From the NCBI GenBank assembly GCA_016490735.1, contig JAEMWC010000239.1, positions 512,501-576,500 on the forward strand: a stretch of 64,000 bases of DNA. The letters are read 5' to 3'. Source of the stretch: Pachyseris speciosa. Taxonomy: Eukaryota; Cnidaria; Anthozoa; Scleractinia; Pachyseridae. Shown piece after piece: positions 12,401-23,046 of this stretch. The position numbers were made by a program, and so were the translations under genes. The notes under the pieces are model-generated. The model was not told the DNA's origin, searched no databases, and saw only the letters and a list, made by a program, of their open reading frames with translations. Position 1 is the first letter of the stretch, and every line of letters starts with the position of its first letter.

Positions 12401-12776
12401 TGTCTCGCCAGGCTACAATCTTAACTTGTGGAAGTTTCATTGACAGTTGAAGGTGACTGGACAACCCTTGGTGCAAGATTGAACTCTGGTCAGAGACTTA
12501 TAAGAAAATGGTAAATAGTTTGGAGGGAGCCTTTCCCACTCAAAGACATGTGGAATTCTCCAGGATGCAACAGGGTCAGAGTCTTGCTGTTTGGCTGCTT
12601 GGTTGAGGTTGCTGATAACAAGGGAGCTAATAGAGGTATTGTTTGCCTTTTTTCCAAACTTCCTCTTAAATTTAGAAGCACAAGAGCTGTTTTGTAATTG
12701 TTTACTCTCTGAATAAAGGATTTAGTTAAAAAAAGATTTGCCCAGACTGCTCATTTGCAAGGTAAGATTTAAGGGT

Positions 12777-13040
12777 GCACATCAGGCTGAGGGTGAACTT
12801 GTTTTTTGGTGCTTGCCCATTAATTTTTAACCTTCAAATTTAATCTTCCCTTAAATCACTCCCCCCCCCCCCCCCCCACCCCTTTTCTCATTCTACACAA
12901 ACACTCTAAAAATCACCCAAACATTCTGAAATATTTATGGGGCTATGCGCTACAAAACTATGATGGCTTTTTTGTATGGCATGAAATCTCGAGAAGATAA
13001 TAAGGATCGAGAACATTTAGGTGTAACTCCTCCTTAACTT
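12777..13040. repeat. dispersed repeat, copy 2
   Basis: Diverged direct copy of 9292-9605. It contains a long C homopolymer (about 12861-12878) where the other copy has mixed sequence. Confidence 0.65.
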
Positions 13041-13839
13041 ATCACTTGGAAATTGTATCGCTCTAATAGTTCAAATAGACATTTTAATATATGGGGCAGA
13101 TCAACTCACGGAGATGTGAGACAGATCGACTGCAATTCCCTATATTACTCCCTTTACTGGTGATTGTTTGCAACACTTTCAAAACACTATTCCTTTGGAA
13201 GATAGCTTTTCACATTCCCCAAAGTTGTTGGAAGTAGAGCAGGGTTCAGGAGCGAACCATCATCTCACATTTCCTCTCCTCCTCCAACAAAACCCCCACC
13301 CCCCAAACCGCTTGTGAGGGAGTTGAGTTGTGCTTTATCGATGCAATAAGAAGGTATGTAGTCAGCGAGACAACAGCACTAGAAAGTAATTTAGCATTTT
13401 ACAACATTTTAACATTCTATTAAAAACAATTAACAATTACAGAATTATATAGCTAAAGCTAATCGAGGGGAGTAGGCAGGGCATATAAACTAATTATGGT
13501 GCTTGTGTATATATATTGTCTTATATGCTACAGTAATAAAGAATTTACAGGTATATTATAAAAAGAAACGATTCCTAGACTACAAATTTTTAATGTCAAT
13601 AACTGCAGACGTCGAGAGGTACAAATTTTCAGTTCTCAGAATATTGATGAGCATTTCATGTATTTAAGTCGCTCGAGACGGCTTAGCAATCTACATTCTC
13701 TCATTTTTGACCACATTACGACGACGAAGCCGGACGTAAGCTTTGTTGCTAAAACGAAATATTCCCCTGTAATCTTCCTCGGAATAACACTGATAACAGA
13801 TCACAAACAGGAAGCTATAGTCATTATATAGTGACTCAC
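13041..13839. other. no further exon found
   Basis: This is where the next exon of the minus-strand RRM gene (13840-14062) would be expected. I could not find a phase-1 acceptor followed by the second half of an RRM. The next exon may lie beyond the LINE, or the copy may be incomplete. Confidence 0.3.
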
Positions 13840-14062
13840 CTTCAATGCTCTCAAAAGTAATAAATGCTGTGCCTTTCTTAGGAATGTGTACATGGTCGAT
13901 GTCTCCTCCCCCGTTCCTAGCCCTCTGAAATTGAATCAAGATCTCTTCTGCTGAAATCTGTCGCGGAATATTCGTTACTAATACACTCCTTGTTGCTTCG
14001 TCTTCAGTAAGGACCTTCGTTGGTGGTCCATACGATAGAATGCGTTCTCTTAAGCTCGCCAT
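13840..14062 (-). CDS. first exon of an RRM protein (PARP14/NMI-like RRM)
   Basis: ATG (in MASLRERILSYG) to a consensus donor GAAG/gtgagt: 74 codons plus one base, so phase 1. It encodes the first part of an RRM: RSVLVTNIPRQISAEEILIQ (beta1, alpha1) and GGGDIDHVHIPKKGTAFITF (beta2, beta3). The exon ends at ...FESIEG, the same place as the first exon of the kinase gene at 37038-37257, and the two share GG(D/E)IDHVHIP(K/E)KGTA. The later ATG was preferred over an upstream in-frame one because the residues before MASL are not conserved between the two. The second half of the RRM is not located. Fold assignment is good; function is not known. Confidence 0.6.
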
Positions 14063-14435
14063 TTTGTGAAATTGTATATAGACTGATACGAAGTCTCCGC
14101 TAATTCTTTGCAACATAAAATTATGCTTCTGAGAAAGTGGAAGAGCGAGACTGGAGCCGAGAAAGTCAGGCCCCTTTCAGTAACTTCCGGATTCCCATGA
14201 AAATGATTTACCATCCCACGAGTCCATCAGCCCATCAGTGATGGCTCCTACTATCCAGTTTTTTTTTTCAAACTTGGCGCAATTGATAGTCATATATAGG
14301 ACTTTGAAAAAATGCCATAAAAAGATGGAGTCACCGTGCTTGTTTTCTCCCTGCAAACCCGTTATTCTAACTGATCTCACTGAGTTGCGCAAGAAATGTT
14401 CGAAACTTGAGCAACCCCAAAAAATTGATATTATG

Positions 14436-14765
14436 CACAGGTTGCCCAAGCTCACGATAAGAGACATACGCCACGAACGTGACTCAAGCGTATCGGCGTA
14501 TAAGGTGGTGTTGTGTTACAACGGTTTGAATTTGAATTACAAAGGTGTGTATGGGAAGAGAATGGGTTTGTTTTCAATAGTAGAAATTATTGTTGTTTGA
14601 AAATAAAGTTGACTTACTTTGTTGCCATGTTGTATCCTTTGTCATTTGCCAGTTTCTCAGGCCGATTTGAAGCCATTTCGGCGAGTTAGCGATTATCGGA
14701 GTTTCCACTGCTAAGAAAAGCGCTTCTCTTAGCGTGTCTCTTATCGTGAGCTTGGGCTGCCTGTG
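14436..14765. mobile_element. MITE with 33-36 bp inverted ends
   Basis: Left end CACAGGTTGCCCAAGCTCAC and right end (reverse complement) CACAGGCAGCCCAAGCTCAC continue alike through GATAAGAGACA. The element is about 330 bp with no transposase. No clear target-site duplication was seen. Confidence 0.65.
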
Positions 14766-15314
14766 ATTGGACAACTAAGAAATCAATTCCTACTCCTCCC
14801 TGGCTCCAAATGCAAAGTTTCACGTCATTTATACATAAATAACTCAACTTCTACTATTAATTTTTTTTTTCTCCTTAAAATATGTTTTTCTCTTGCCTAT
14901 TATGAGTAAGTAACACTAATAAAAAAAAAATGGGGGTCACCGTGCTCCTTTCTTTGCAACACGACGGCAAAGGGAAAATTTCGGCTGACAAAGCTCAATG
15001 ACACGGCAAATATCCCATGTTTCTAATGTGCGCGCGCTCGTGCACGCACTAAATGACGCCATAAATTATGCGCAGTAAGGATGCGCCATGCAATATTATT
15101 GTAAGGAATCACCTTAACAGACCACAGCTTTGCTTTGTTGTTGTTGTTGTTGTTTTTTAATGTGCAAAAAGGTAGAAATTTTTCACTCAACCATTGTCAT
15201 GATTACGACAATTTAAGAAGGAGAATTGTATTTATTTCTGTTAGTTTTGTTCCTTTTCACTCCTGGAATCTGACAGGAGATTTATGGAAAAGACTATGTC
15301 ATTTCCTGATTAAT
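14766..15314. other. no gene recognised
   Basis: Non-coding, with a (TTG)n run at about 15136-15156. Confidence 0.35.
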
Positions 15315-15315
15315 T

Positions 15316-15591
15316 TTGACTGTTCACGACATGGCCAAGACTATTCAAAATGACAAGTCTTTCCATGCTACTGGGCTGGACTTCAGCAAGGCATTCGACA
15401 AGGTCCCCCACGTACGTCTCTTAAGTAAGTTACAGTATTATGGTATTCGTGGTCCCCTGCTTCACTGGTTTGAATCCTTCCTTATGAACCGCACCCAGTC
15501 AGTCGTTTGTGATGACCAAAGTTCCAACCCTTCGCCAGCGACATTCCGCAAGGTAAAGTTTTGGGACCGCTACTATTTCTACTATACGTAA
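15316..15591 (+). pseudogene. LINE reverse transcriptase palm fragment
   Basis: Contains GLDFSKAFDKVPHVRLLSKL, the first catalytic aspartate motif of non-LTR reverse transcriptases, then GIRGPLLHWFESFLMNRTQS. The frame breaks before the ADD motif, which continues in another frame. Confidence 0.7.
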
Positions 15592-15880
15592 ACGATCTGC
15601 CCGATAACCTTTAGTCCTCCCTCTGGCTTTTTGCTGACGATGCATTGTTATACGGTGTCATCTCAAATGAGGAGGATGGCGCTCAATTGCAGGATGACCT
15701 ACGACAACTAGAAATGTGGTAAAGCAAATGGCAAATGGTATTCAACCCCTCCAAATGTAAGACAATTTGTATTTCCACCAAGAAAGTACCCCCACAAAGG
15801 AAATATGTTTTTTGTGGAATCGAACTGGAACAGGCTGAATGTGTTTCCTATCTGGGTGTACTATCGAATGAAGATCTGAA

Positions 15881-16144
15881 GTGTGGTCTAAACACGTCGC
15901 ATTCGTTTCCGGGAAAGCGAGTAAAGTTTTGGGCATGATTAAAAGGAACCTTTGGAATTGTGCAAAAATCGTTAAGACAACTGCCTACACAGCCATAGTT
16001 CGCCCGAAGTTTGAATATGCCTGTGCCGCTTGGGACCCATACCTCCAAAAGGACATTGCCTCGCTTGAGAGGATCCAGAGAAAAGCGGCACGGTTTTGTT
16101 CCAACAACTATTATCCCACAGCCAGCGTTACTGAAATGCTTTAA
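15881..16144 (+). pseudogene. LINE reverse transcriptase C-terminal fragment
   Basis: SGKASKVLGMIKRNLWNCAK, RPKFEYACAAWDPYLQKDIA and SLERIQRKAARFCSNNY match the C-terminal segment typical of Jockey/CR1-type elements (L-G-x-x-R-R-N-L...EYA...W.P.....LE..Q..AAR). Ends in an in-frame stop, after which the same frame continues with LGWTSLELRR. Confidence 0.7.
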
Positions 16145-16677
16145 GATCTAGGATGGACGAGCTTGGAATTAAGAAGAACTATGACTCGACTAAACCTTTT
16201 ACATAATATTAGCCGTGGACAAATTGATATTGATGTAATTAGCTATCTACAACCTCATTCTGAAGTTATAGAACTCAAGGGAGTCATCGTTATAGAGTGA
16301 TAGGCAAGACAAGGCGACAAAGATTATTTTTCATTTATTTTTATTCCTTCTTCTCTTGGACTATAAGACCAGCTATGGAATAAACTACCCGCGGAAATAG
16401 TTAAGTCAAACTCCTTAGCTGTCTTTAACTCTAAATCTGATTACTCCCCTACTTAGCAAAGAATTACTAGAGATTTCTTATTTTCATAATTTTTACTCTA
16501 TATTACGATTCACTTATTTTTTTTTTTTACATAATATTTACTCTATATTACGAATCACTTATTTTTATATACGTATTATCTTGTTCATTTGATAATTTTT
16601 ATCCGAGCATTGTAACTTTTAATAGTTGGTGCGATGTCTGTAACGGATTTTAACAACTTAATAATGTAGATGTAGAT

Positions 16678-17658
16678 TTCTTCCTTCAGGAAAGTATGCT
16701 GCCCTAAACATGCAGTTCTCTTCATGACGAGAGTTGAATACTGCTCAGCTCCTCCTCCAACAAAAATTCAAGATCATCATGTATCCCGGTTGATCTGTAG
16801 CAAAGGAGAGGGAGTGGAGAACTGTGATACTTATAAAGAGATATAATTAATGCCTAAGGTGGGGAAATTTGATCCAGTTTTACCAAATTTCAGGCCCTAG
16901 TGTGGGATTTTGACCAAAAATTATTTTGAAAAGTCAAATGTCCTAATATGTCCGAGTTACCCCCCCCCCCCCCCCTCCTCTTGTTCTTATAAACATTGAT
17001 AAGTAGCAAACTACAATTTTATCCTGTTCTAGGAATCCCTCTTATTCCCCTCAATAAGGCCTAAGACATGAAAATAACTTGTTTCAGGAAATGTGAGCAT
17101 AATTTACGAGTGACATTGTGCTGATTTCATAAAGGGAACGGGAATTACCTTTCGTTGACGGGGTCTGTTGTAGTATTTTGGTCCTCAGATAGTGAGTATT
17201 TACTCCTCTGTCGCGAAATCTGTTCCTTGGGATTTTTTTTTTCGTGCTACAAGAACTATTTCGCGCCACTCGCAATGGAAAGCCGCTGATCAGTGTTTCC
17301 GAGTGCAGGTTCGCAGAAAAAAATTGAGAATTTCTCTAAGCTTACCTTTTTGGGGCAGCTACTTGGCAGGGTTAGTAAAAAGCAGCCAATGTCTTCATCC
17401 ATTTCTTGTGAAACAACCGATGATGACCCTGACATTTGCAGACGGCGATTCGTTTGAGTCTTCATCACAGGATTCGAACTACTCGCGGCCGTGCGAGTGC
17501 TCGTTTATACGTCGGCTTGAGCTTCGCAAAGTACGCTAATGACAAGGCTGTTTAAAAAGCATCTTAGCTGCTCAAAGATCTCCTCTTGATATAATTGCCA
17601 ATCTCGGGCACGGAGAAAGGAATGCCGCAATTAATCCAAACGATATGAGGCAACAATT
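16678..17658. other. no gene recognised
   Basis: Contains a long C homopolymer (about 16962-16976). A minus-strand stretch near 17370-17440 (SSSVVSQEMDEDIGCFLLTL) might be a gene remnant linked to 17659-17960, but no splice structure was established. Confidence 0.3.
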
Positions 17659-17960
17659 TCATCCTCTGAAGAAGCTTTTCCTTGATACGGCTCTCCATCT
17701 ATCGTCTGTAAAGCTCTTCGCCTTGAATACTTGGACAATATCCTCCGGAAAGCGTGCTGGTAGGGAATATTCCTCGAGAAATATTCCTCGGAGCCATCGA
17801 CACACTTCTACGTAGCTCGGTTTTCTCAAATGACTGCGGAAACGAGACAACGCGACTGAACGCACCTCAATCGTCAAGACTAAATTTGATACTGACATAT
17901 TAATCCTATTTGATCCGTGTTCACCTCTCTTTGTTGACAGAAGTTTAATTAAGGAGTAAA
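17659..17960 (-). CDS. unidentified open frame
   Basis: The minus-strand frame reads VALSRFRSHLRKPSYVEVCR, WLRGIFLEEYSLPARFPEDI and VQVFKAKSFTDDRWRAVSRK and then stops. The composition is protein-like, not repeat-like, but I do not recognise the family. The frame upstream runs into the microsatellite tail of the adjacent LINE, so any true exon starts below about 17960. It may be a last exon or a fragment. Confidence 0.3.
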
Positions 17961-18000
17961 CCGCAATTTTAATTAGTTCGGAAATCAAGTACTTCCAGTT

Positions 18001-18037
<37 letters not shown>

Positions 18038-18114
18038 GATTTATACCGCGCCAGTATCCTACTGTTCAAAGGCGCCTTACAAAACTTTAAAATTAACACT
18101 TAAAACAGCTAAAA

Positions 18115-20640
18115 TTAATTATAAAAAGCTTTCCTAAAAAGAAACGTTTTCAATCTACTTTTAAAAACAGACACAGACAAAGCATTTCTAATTTCACATG
18201 GCAAAGCATTCCATAATGATGGTGCTGCTACAGAGAAAGATCTTGCGCCATATGTTTTCAAGTTATAGGATGGAGAAACCAGAAGGTGCTTCGATGATGA
18301 GCGTAGTTGACGCGATGGAGTGTAAGATGTAATCAAATCACAAATGTACGACGGTGCCAAGTTATTAAGTGCCTTGTAGGTTATAAGTAAAATCTTAAAA
18401 ATAATACGTTGTTCAACGGGAAGCCAGTGAAGATTAAAAAGAACAGGCGTAATGTGATCATGCTTTGTTGTAAGTGTGACAAGGCGCGCCGCGGCATTCT
18501 GGACGTGTTGTAACTTTTTTATAGTGTAGGCTGGTAGGCCATACAAAAGAGAATTACAGTAATCCAACTTCGAAGTTACAAACATATGAACCAGCAATTC
18601 AGTAGTACTCGCTGAAAGAAACTCCCTGATATAGCTGATATTTCGCAGATGATAAAACGAAGATTTGCAAATGTTAGTAACATGATCATTAAAGCAAAAA
18701 TGGCTATCGAAGATAGTGCCGATATTTCTCGCCTTTTGCACGGAGTTAATAGTTTCACCAGCAACTGAAATTTCGTGAAGGAGTGGTCTTGGAAGATGTT
18801 TAGCGGAGATCACCAATAATTCAGTCTTGTCTTTATTTAATTTAAGGCGATTAACCATCATCCAATGATTAATTTCATTCACACAGCTCTCGATGTTAGA
18901 CACCGCTAGATCCCTATCACCCAGTACAGTTGGTTGAAAAGACAAGTATAGCTGTGAGTCGTCAGCATAAAAGTGATAGCTCAAGTTAAATTTCTTTACG
19001 ATGTCTGAAAGCGGCGAAGTATAAAGCAAATACAAAATGGGTCCCAAGACAGAACCTTGTGGCACTCCACATTCGAGGTCATGTTTCGTAGAGGTACCAC
19101 CCTCGACGGAGACATATTGCATGCGATTCGATAAATAAGATTGCAACCATAATAGAGGCTTTCCAGCTATCCCAAATCGTACACGCAAACGAGAAAGGAG
19201 AATGGCATGATCGACTGTATCGAAGGCAGCAGAAAGGTCTAACAGGAGTAAAATTACAGTTCGACGATTATCAATGGCAGAAAGGATATCATTGTGCACA
19301 CGGATGAGTGCAGTTTCGGTACTGTGATATTGCTTGTACGCTGACTGAAATGTCTCATTTAACCCATATTCATTAATGTAAGAGATAAGTTGATTAGCTA
19401 CCAATTTTTCAATTGCTTTGCTGATAAATGAAAGATTCGACACCGGGCGATAATTGGAGAACTGTGTATGATCCAAAGAAGGTTTCTTAAGGAGTGGGCG
19501 TAACATGGCAACCTTGAGTTGCGAAGGCATCTGACCAGATTCCAGTGAGATGTTTATTATTTTGGAAATGAAATGCAACAGAACACCAAGTGCATTTCTT
19601 GTAACATAACCAGGAAGAGGATCCAGAGCACATGACTTAGCAGCCAGCTTAACGATACACGTATGAACTTCGTCCGCTGTTACCGTTTTGAAATTATCAA
19701 AAGAATATGGACAGGCATTGTCAACAACAGGAACTGTATCCCGATGAGAGTGAGCAGCAGTCATTATATGACTCCGTATTCTATCTATCTTTGTAGTGAA
19801 GTACTCAATAAACTTGTTAGCAAGATCAGTGGGCGATTTGCAGGGGGGATATTGAATATCTGTTTTCCTTTGTAGTAGTTTATCAATTATCTTAAAAAGC
19901 TTTTGATAATTTGACTGATTCTCATTAATTAATGATGTGAAATAATTCTTCTTGGAGTCACGAATTAAGTTGTTGACAGCATTACATCCCTCAACAAACA
20001 ACTTACGATCAGAAGGAAGTTTGGTCATTCGCCAGCGTCGTTCAAGTTTTCTACGGGATCTCTTTAAATTATTTATCTCCTCAGAATACCAAGGTGCAGC
20101 CGGACGCAGAGTAACTGTCTTGGTTTGCAGTGGAGCATGAGCCTCAAGTATGGAAGCGAGGACTTTATTATATTGATCAATCAAATAATCCAAGGATGAA
20201 GATGACGAGGCAAAAAGATCAGGAAGGCTTGAATTCATAACATCAACACAAAAATCATCAAAGTCAATAGATCGAAGCTTTCTGAATGAAATAATCTTCT
20301 TGTCGAGCGGCGGCTTATTGAGCGATAGCTGGAAGTGAACAGCAGCATGATCAGAGATGACAAAAGGAGAACCAATTGTTAAATTCGAGACAATGTTATC
20401 ATCAGATCGTGTAATCACAAGATCCAAGGTGTGTCCTTCTTTATGCGTTGAGCCATGTGTATATTGAGTAAGATTGAAAGCATCCAACAATTGGAGAAAT
20501 TCAGTTGAGTGTTGGGAAGCACAGGTGTCAACATGTATGTTAAAATCACCAACTAATAATAATCCACCAGGATCAGTGGTGTATTGTTCCAGGAACGTAG
20601 AAAACTCATCTAGGAACAATGAGGGTGTTAAACCATTCAA
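18115..20640 (-). CDS. LINE endonuclease C-terminus plus reverse transcriptase
   Basis: 841 codons. It opens with the rest of the endonuclease (GGLLLVGDFNIHVDTCASQH and SDHAAVHFQLSLNKPPLDKK, containing the catalytic GDFN and SDH boxes). The reverse transcriptase follows: LLDLSAAFDTVDHAILLSRL (first Asp motif), GVPQGSVLGPILYLLYTSPL, FYADDSQLYLSF (catalytic YADD), then the C-terminal ARLVTLTTKHDHITPVLFNL and SVAAPSLWNALPCEIRNAL, ending in FKSRLKTFLFRKAFYN. This order is that of CR1/L2-type proteins. All catalytic boxes are present, so this part could be functional; the N-terminal frameshift is the visible defect. Confidence 0.85.
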   Translation of the reverse strand: MNGLTPSLFLDEFSTFLEQYTTDPGGLLLVGDFNIHVDTCASQHSTEFLQLLDAFNLTQYTHGSTHKEGHTLDLVITRSDDNIVSNLTIGSPFVISDHAAVHFQLSLNKPPLDKKIISFRKLRSIDFDDFCVDVMNSSLPDLFASSSSSLDYLIDQYNKVLASILEAHAPLQTKTVTLRPAAPWYSEEINNLKRSRRKLERRWRMTKLPSDRKLFVEGCNAVNNLIRDSKKNYFTSLINENQSNYQKLFKIIDKLLQRKTDIQYPPCKSPTDLANKFIEYFTTKIDRIRSHIMTAAHSHRDTVPVVDNACPYSFDNFKTVTADEVHTCIVKLAAKSCALDPLPGYVTRNALGVLLHFISKIINISLESGQMPSQLKVAMLRPLLKKPSLDHTQFSNYRPVSNLSFISKAIEKLVANQLISYINEYGLNETFQSAYKQYHSTETALIRVHNDILSAIDNRRTVILLLLDLSAAFDTVDHAILLSRLRVRFGIAGKPLLWLQSYLSNRMQYVSVEGGTSTKHDLECGVPQGSVLGPILYLLYTSPLSDIVKKFNLSYHFYADDSQLYLSFQPTVLGDRDLAVSNIESCVNEINHWMMVNRLKLNKDKTELLVISAKHLPRPLLHEISVAGETINSVQKARNIGTIFDSHFCFNDHVTNICKSSFYHLRNISYIREFLSASTTELLVHMFVTSKLDYCNSLLYGLPAYTIKKLQHVQNAAARLVTLTTKHDHITPVLFNLHWLPVEQRIIFKILLITYKALNNLAPSYICDLITSYTPSRQLRSSSKHLLVSPSYNLKTYGARSFSVAAPSLWNALPCEIRNALSVSVFKSRLKTFLFRKAFYN

Positions 20641-21113
20641 GGTCGAAGGGGTGGGCGATAAACAATGATAACTCTGATTTTTAAATTGACTGTACTTGAC
20701 AATAACAAATCCATATATTCAAAGGACATAAACTTCTTGAGCGGCTGCAACTTTAAGTTAAAAGATGATCGAAATAACAAGCCAACTCCACCTCCACGAG
20801 TAGAACCAGGCCTAGGAACATGATGAAATGAATAACCCGAAGGACATAAATCACGAATAATTAATTCATTGTCAGCATCTGATTGAAGCCATGTTTCCGT
20901 AACACCAAGAAGATCAATATTATTTTCGACAACAAAGTCTTTGATGATGGTAGTCTTGTTGTTAATTGAACGAGCATTTAGGCCCACTTGCGTCTCCTCA
21001 TGTATTGTTATGGCTGCAAAGGCATCGAATCGATGCGGAAAGAGAACAGTCGAATGCTCGAATGGCAGAGAACACATGATTGACGTCGATCCAACGAGTA
21101 TTTCGCGGAGCAT
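20637..21113 (-). pseudogene. LINE endonuclease, N-terminal part
   Basis: About 158 residues of an apurinic-type endonuclease: LNARSINNKTTIIKDFVVEN, NIDLLGVTETWL (the catalytic Glu of the exonuclease/endonuclease/phosphatase family), RPGSTRGGGVGLLFRSSFNL and IRVIIVYRPP. The frame ends right after YRPP in a run of C residues, where the downstream frame continues the domain. A single-base deletion in that run explains the split. Confidence 0.8.
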
Positions 21114-21482
21114 ATCTCCGCGGCAGGATTTAAAACCGCGAAAAAAAAGTCGGAAGATCTTTTATATATTATTCATTTTCAATGCAAAAGGACTGACGGC
21201 TGGGATATCGAAAGCATCCGCAATCAGTAAAAGAGAGACTGCTTTAATAACATTCCACAGCCCTGATGGTGAGAGAGGCTTCAATAAAAATATTGTAATT
21301 TCATTTTTATAATTTAGTAACACCTAAATCTAAAGAAGGTTGATTTGGCCAGCCGAAATATTGCTCTCAAATATATTACGTTGTATCAACCTTGCAAAAG
21401 TCTTTGGACTTCTAATCATCTATTGACATTTACACGAAAAAAATAAAATTTCAAGTCTTCCCGATATGCCACCGCCACCTAG

Positions 21483-21540
21483 CATTGATATGTGATACAA
21501 TACATGTAATACAATACATGTAACACATGTATTGTGTGCA
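21483..21540. repeat. short ATACATGTA palindromic repeats
   Basis: Nested copies of ACAATACATGTAA and its complement. Part of an AT-rich repeat that includes GTGTAACAC(A/G)GTGCAA units up to about 21660. Confidence 0.4.
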
Positions 21541-21790
21541 TAATAATATACACGAAAAAAATTACTCAATTCTGATTGGCTAAAAAAGCAGTGCAGTTTT
21601 GCTGTAACACAGTGCAAAAACGTGTAACACGAGTGCAAAGCTGTAACACAGTGCAATTACAAATGTATTTTGATTGGTTTAGAAACAATAGAAATTTGAA
21701 TGAGCCAATCAAATCGTAGCTGTTTCTATAGCAACAAGTTCGCGGTAAGTTTGAGCCGCGTTGAAAATTGTGAAAAACATCAAACAATGG

Positions 21791-21858
21791 CTAGCCTACG
21801 TGTAGCCGTACCCACCCCCCAGTTTTTCCTCGGGGGTGGGTACGACTACACGTAGGCT
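21791..21858. mobile_element. 68-bp hairpin MITE with 8-bp target duplication
   Basis: Nearly the whole element is a stem: left TAGCCTACGTGTAGCCGTAC and right (reverse complement) TAGCCTACGTGTAGTCGTAC, continuing with CCACCCCC. It is flanked by AACAATGG on both sides (21783-21790 and 21859-21866). A paralogous sequence near 22647-22660 has the uninterrupted site (CATCAAACAATGGCCGA), which supports a real insertion. Eight-base duplications are typical of hAT and P superfamilies. Confidence 0.7.
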
Positions 21859-22072
21859 AACAATGGCCGACGTTTTGAGCAGCTATCCTTTCGCAGAGGA
21901 GTTGAAAACAGCTCTAAAAACGAGCACGGAGCGAAAGCACTGCTTTTCGGCTGTCTGCTTGGAGAAAGTGATGTCTACAGAAGGGAATTACCGACGTAAT
22001 CATAAAAATTACAATTTCCTCGATTGTGATTGGTCTAAAAAACTCCTATTTTCCACTAATTCACGTGCCAAG

Positions 22073-22134
22073 TTGTTATCGGACAGTTTGTTATTGGACA
22101 CTTTGTTATTGGACAGTTTGTTATCGGACAGTTC
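22073..22134 (+). repeat. 15-bp minisatellite, four units
   Basis: Units of TTGTTATCGGACAGT with C/T and G/C variants, in tandem. Confidence 0.75.
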
Positions 22135-22388
22135 AATAAGCCAATCACATTCAAAGTAGTATTTTAAATCAACCAATCACATTCAAATTTGTAGTTTAAA
22201 TCAACCAATCACAAGCTTGGTTACAATCACCATACATTTTTATCGTAGTCAATTTCAGAGCGACATTAAACAATTTACGCTTCCTTTGTCAGTCTTTTAA
22301 TGCAAAATTTCCTTCCCTTTTATAACTTGGCTCTTCCTCTTTTCTCGGAAATTGTAATTTTTATGATTAATTGGTAATAAGACTTCGT

Positions 22389-22391
<3 letters not shown>

Positions 22392-22419
<28 letters not shown>

Positions 22420-22494
22420 GATAAACAAATCGGACTCCCGCTGCGCGGTCGTCCGATTTTGTTATCACTCGTATGATTACAGACCGAATTGGAC
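22392..22494. repeat. palindromic repeat, copy 1
   Basis: Arms of about 45 bp: GTCCAATTCGGTCTGTAATC and the reverse complement of the right end, identical over this stretch. Copies at 23435-23538 and 62795-62901. Confidence 0.7.
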
Positions 22495-23046
22495 TCCACT
22501 TAATCCTATTACCATTACAAATCGAAAGTTATCAGTCCGTTGAACTTGAATAACACTTTGCTCAAGCCATTTTACGTCGAGAAAACAACAACAAACAAGA
22601 CTAAGGTTATGAAGCAGAAATTCTGAAGGTAATGATTATACAGCATCAAACAATGGCCGAGCACTGCTTTTCGGCTGTCTGTTTGGAGAAAGTGATGTCT
22701 ACAGAAGGGAATTACCGAAGAAATCGAAAGTTATGAGCCCGTTGAACTTGAATAACACTTTGCTCAAGCCATTTTACGCCGAGGAAACAACAACAAACAA
22801 GACGAAGATTATGAACCAGAAATACTGAAGGTGATGATTATACAGCATTTGATAGACACTTGAAAAACGAAGCAGCCTTATAGCTATAGCCTACAACTTT
22901 TCAGACGGTTTTTGCGGCTTAAAAACTGTAAAAACATTGACAAAACTGTTGTTTTGACCCGCGCGTGATGAATAAAGTAGTTTTGCACGTGATTCACCTG
23001 CGTTGCTTACTATGCAACACAATTTTTTCGTGTATATTATTAGTAT

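Larger units (their letters stand above)
10244..12430 (-). mobile_element. 5'-truncated L1/Tx1-type LINE
   Basis: A minus-strand non-LTR retrotransposon. A poly(T) run at 10244-10259 is its poly(A) tail. Coding remnants run from the reverse transcriptase YADD motif region (about 12300) to a C-terminal zinc-knuckle region (10661-11185). The 5' part, including the endonuclease and most of the palm, is missing. The frame is broken at several places (11185-11278, 11541, 11822). Insertion by target-primed reverse transcription normally gives this 5' truncation plus poly(A). Confidence 0.8.
15315..16677 (+). mobile_element. decayed non-LTR retrotransposon (Jockey/CR1 supergroup)
   Basis: Pieces of one reverse transcriptase appear in order on the plus strand: GLDFSKAFDKVPHVRLLSKL (palm), FADDALLYG in a second frame near 15630, FNPSKCKTICIS and ECVSYLGV (thumb), and KVLGMIKRNLWNCAKIVKTT with RPKFEYACAAWDPY (C-terminal region). 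It ends with QLWNKLPAEIVKSNSLAVFN near 16370-16430. Several frameshifts and stops make it inactive. The 3' end is near 16677 with a short GTAGAT-type tail rather than poly(A). Confidence 0.75.
17999..21113 (-). mobile_element. nearly intact CR1/L2-type LINE
   Basis: Minus-strand non-LTR retrotransposon with an endonuclease followed by a reverse transcriptase, split into two frames by one frameshift near 20640. The 3' end is a (TTA)n microsatellite tail (17999-18034 as (ATA)n on the plus strand), as in CR1/L2-group elements, not poly(A). Related 3' ends occur at 43369-43736 (plus) and 40322-40400 (minus). Of the LINEs here it is the least decayed and so probably the youngest. Confidence 0.85.
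21861..22860 (+). pseudogene. duplicated, decayed gene fragments, possibly tyrosine-recombinase related
   Basis: Segments recur in direct order: GCACTGCTTTTCGGCTGTCT (near 21938 and 22660) and CCGTTGAACTTGAATAACAC (near 22537 and 22740), the latter extending about 120 bases. One frame includes EDYEPEILKVMII, reminiscent of the N-terminal segment of Crypton/DUF3504-type tyrosine recombinases common in cnidarians. All frames are interrupted by stops. The recombinase reading is tentative. Confidence 0.35.

Noticed and set aside
12861..12878. C homopolymer (also at 16962, and G runs at 9920 and 46855)
   Set aside because: Simple repeats; length is also prone to sequencing error.
22050..22160. 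Short regular repeats suggesting a CRISPR-like array
   Set aside because: The 15-bp units are directly adjacent with no spacers, and the genome is animal.
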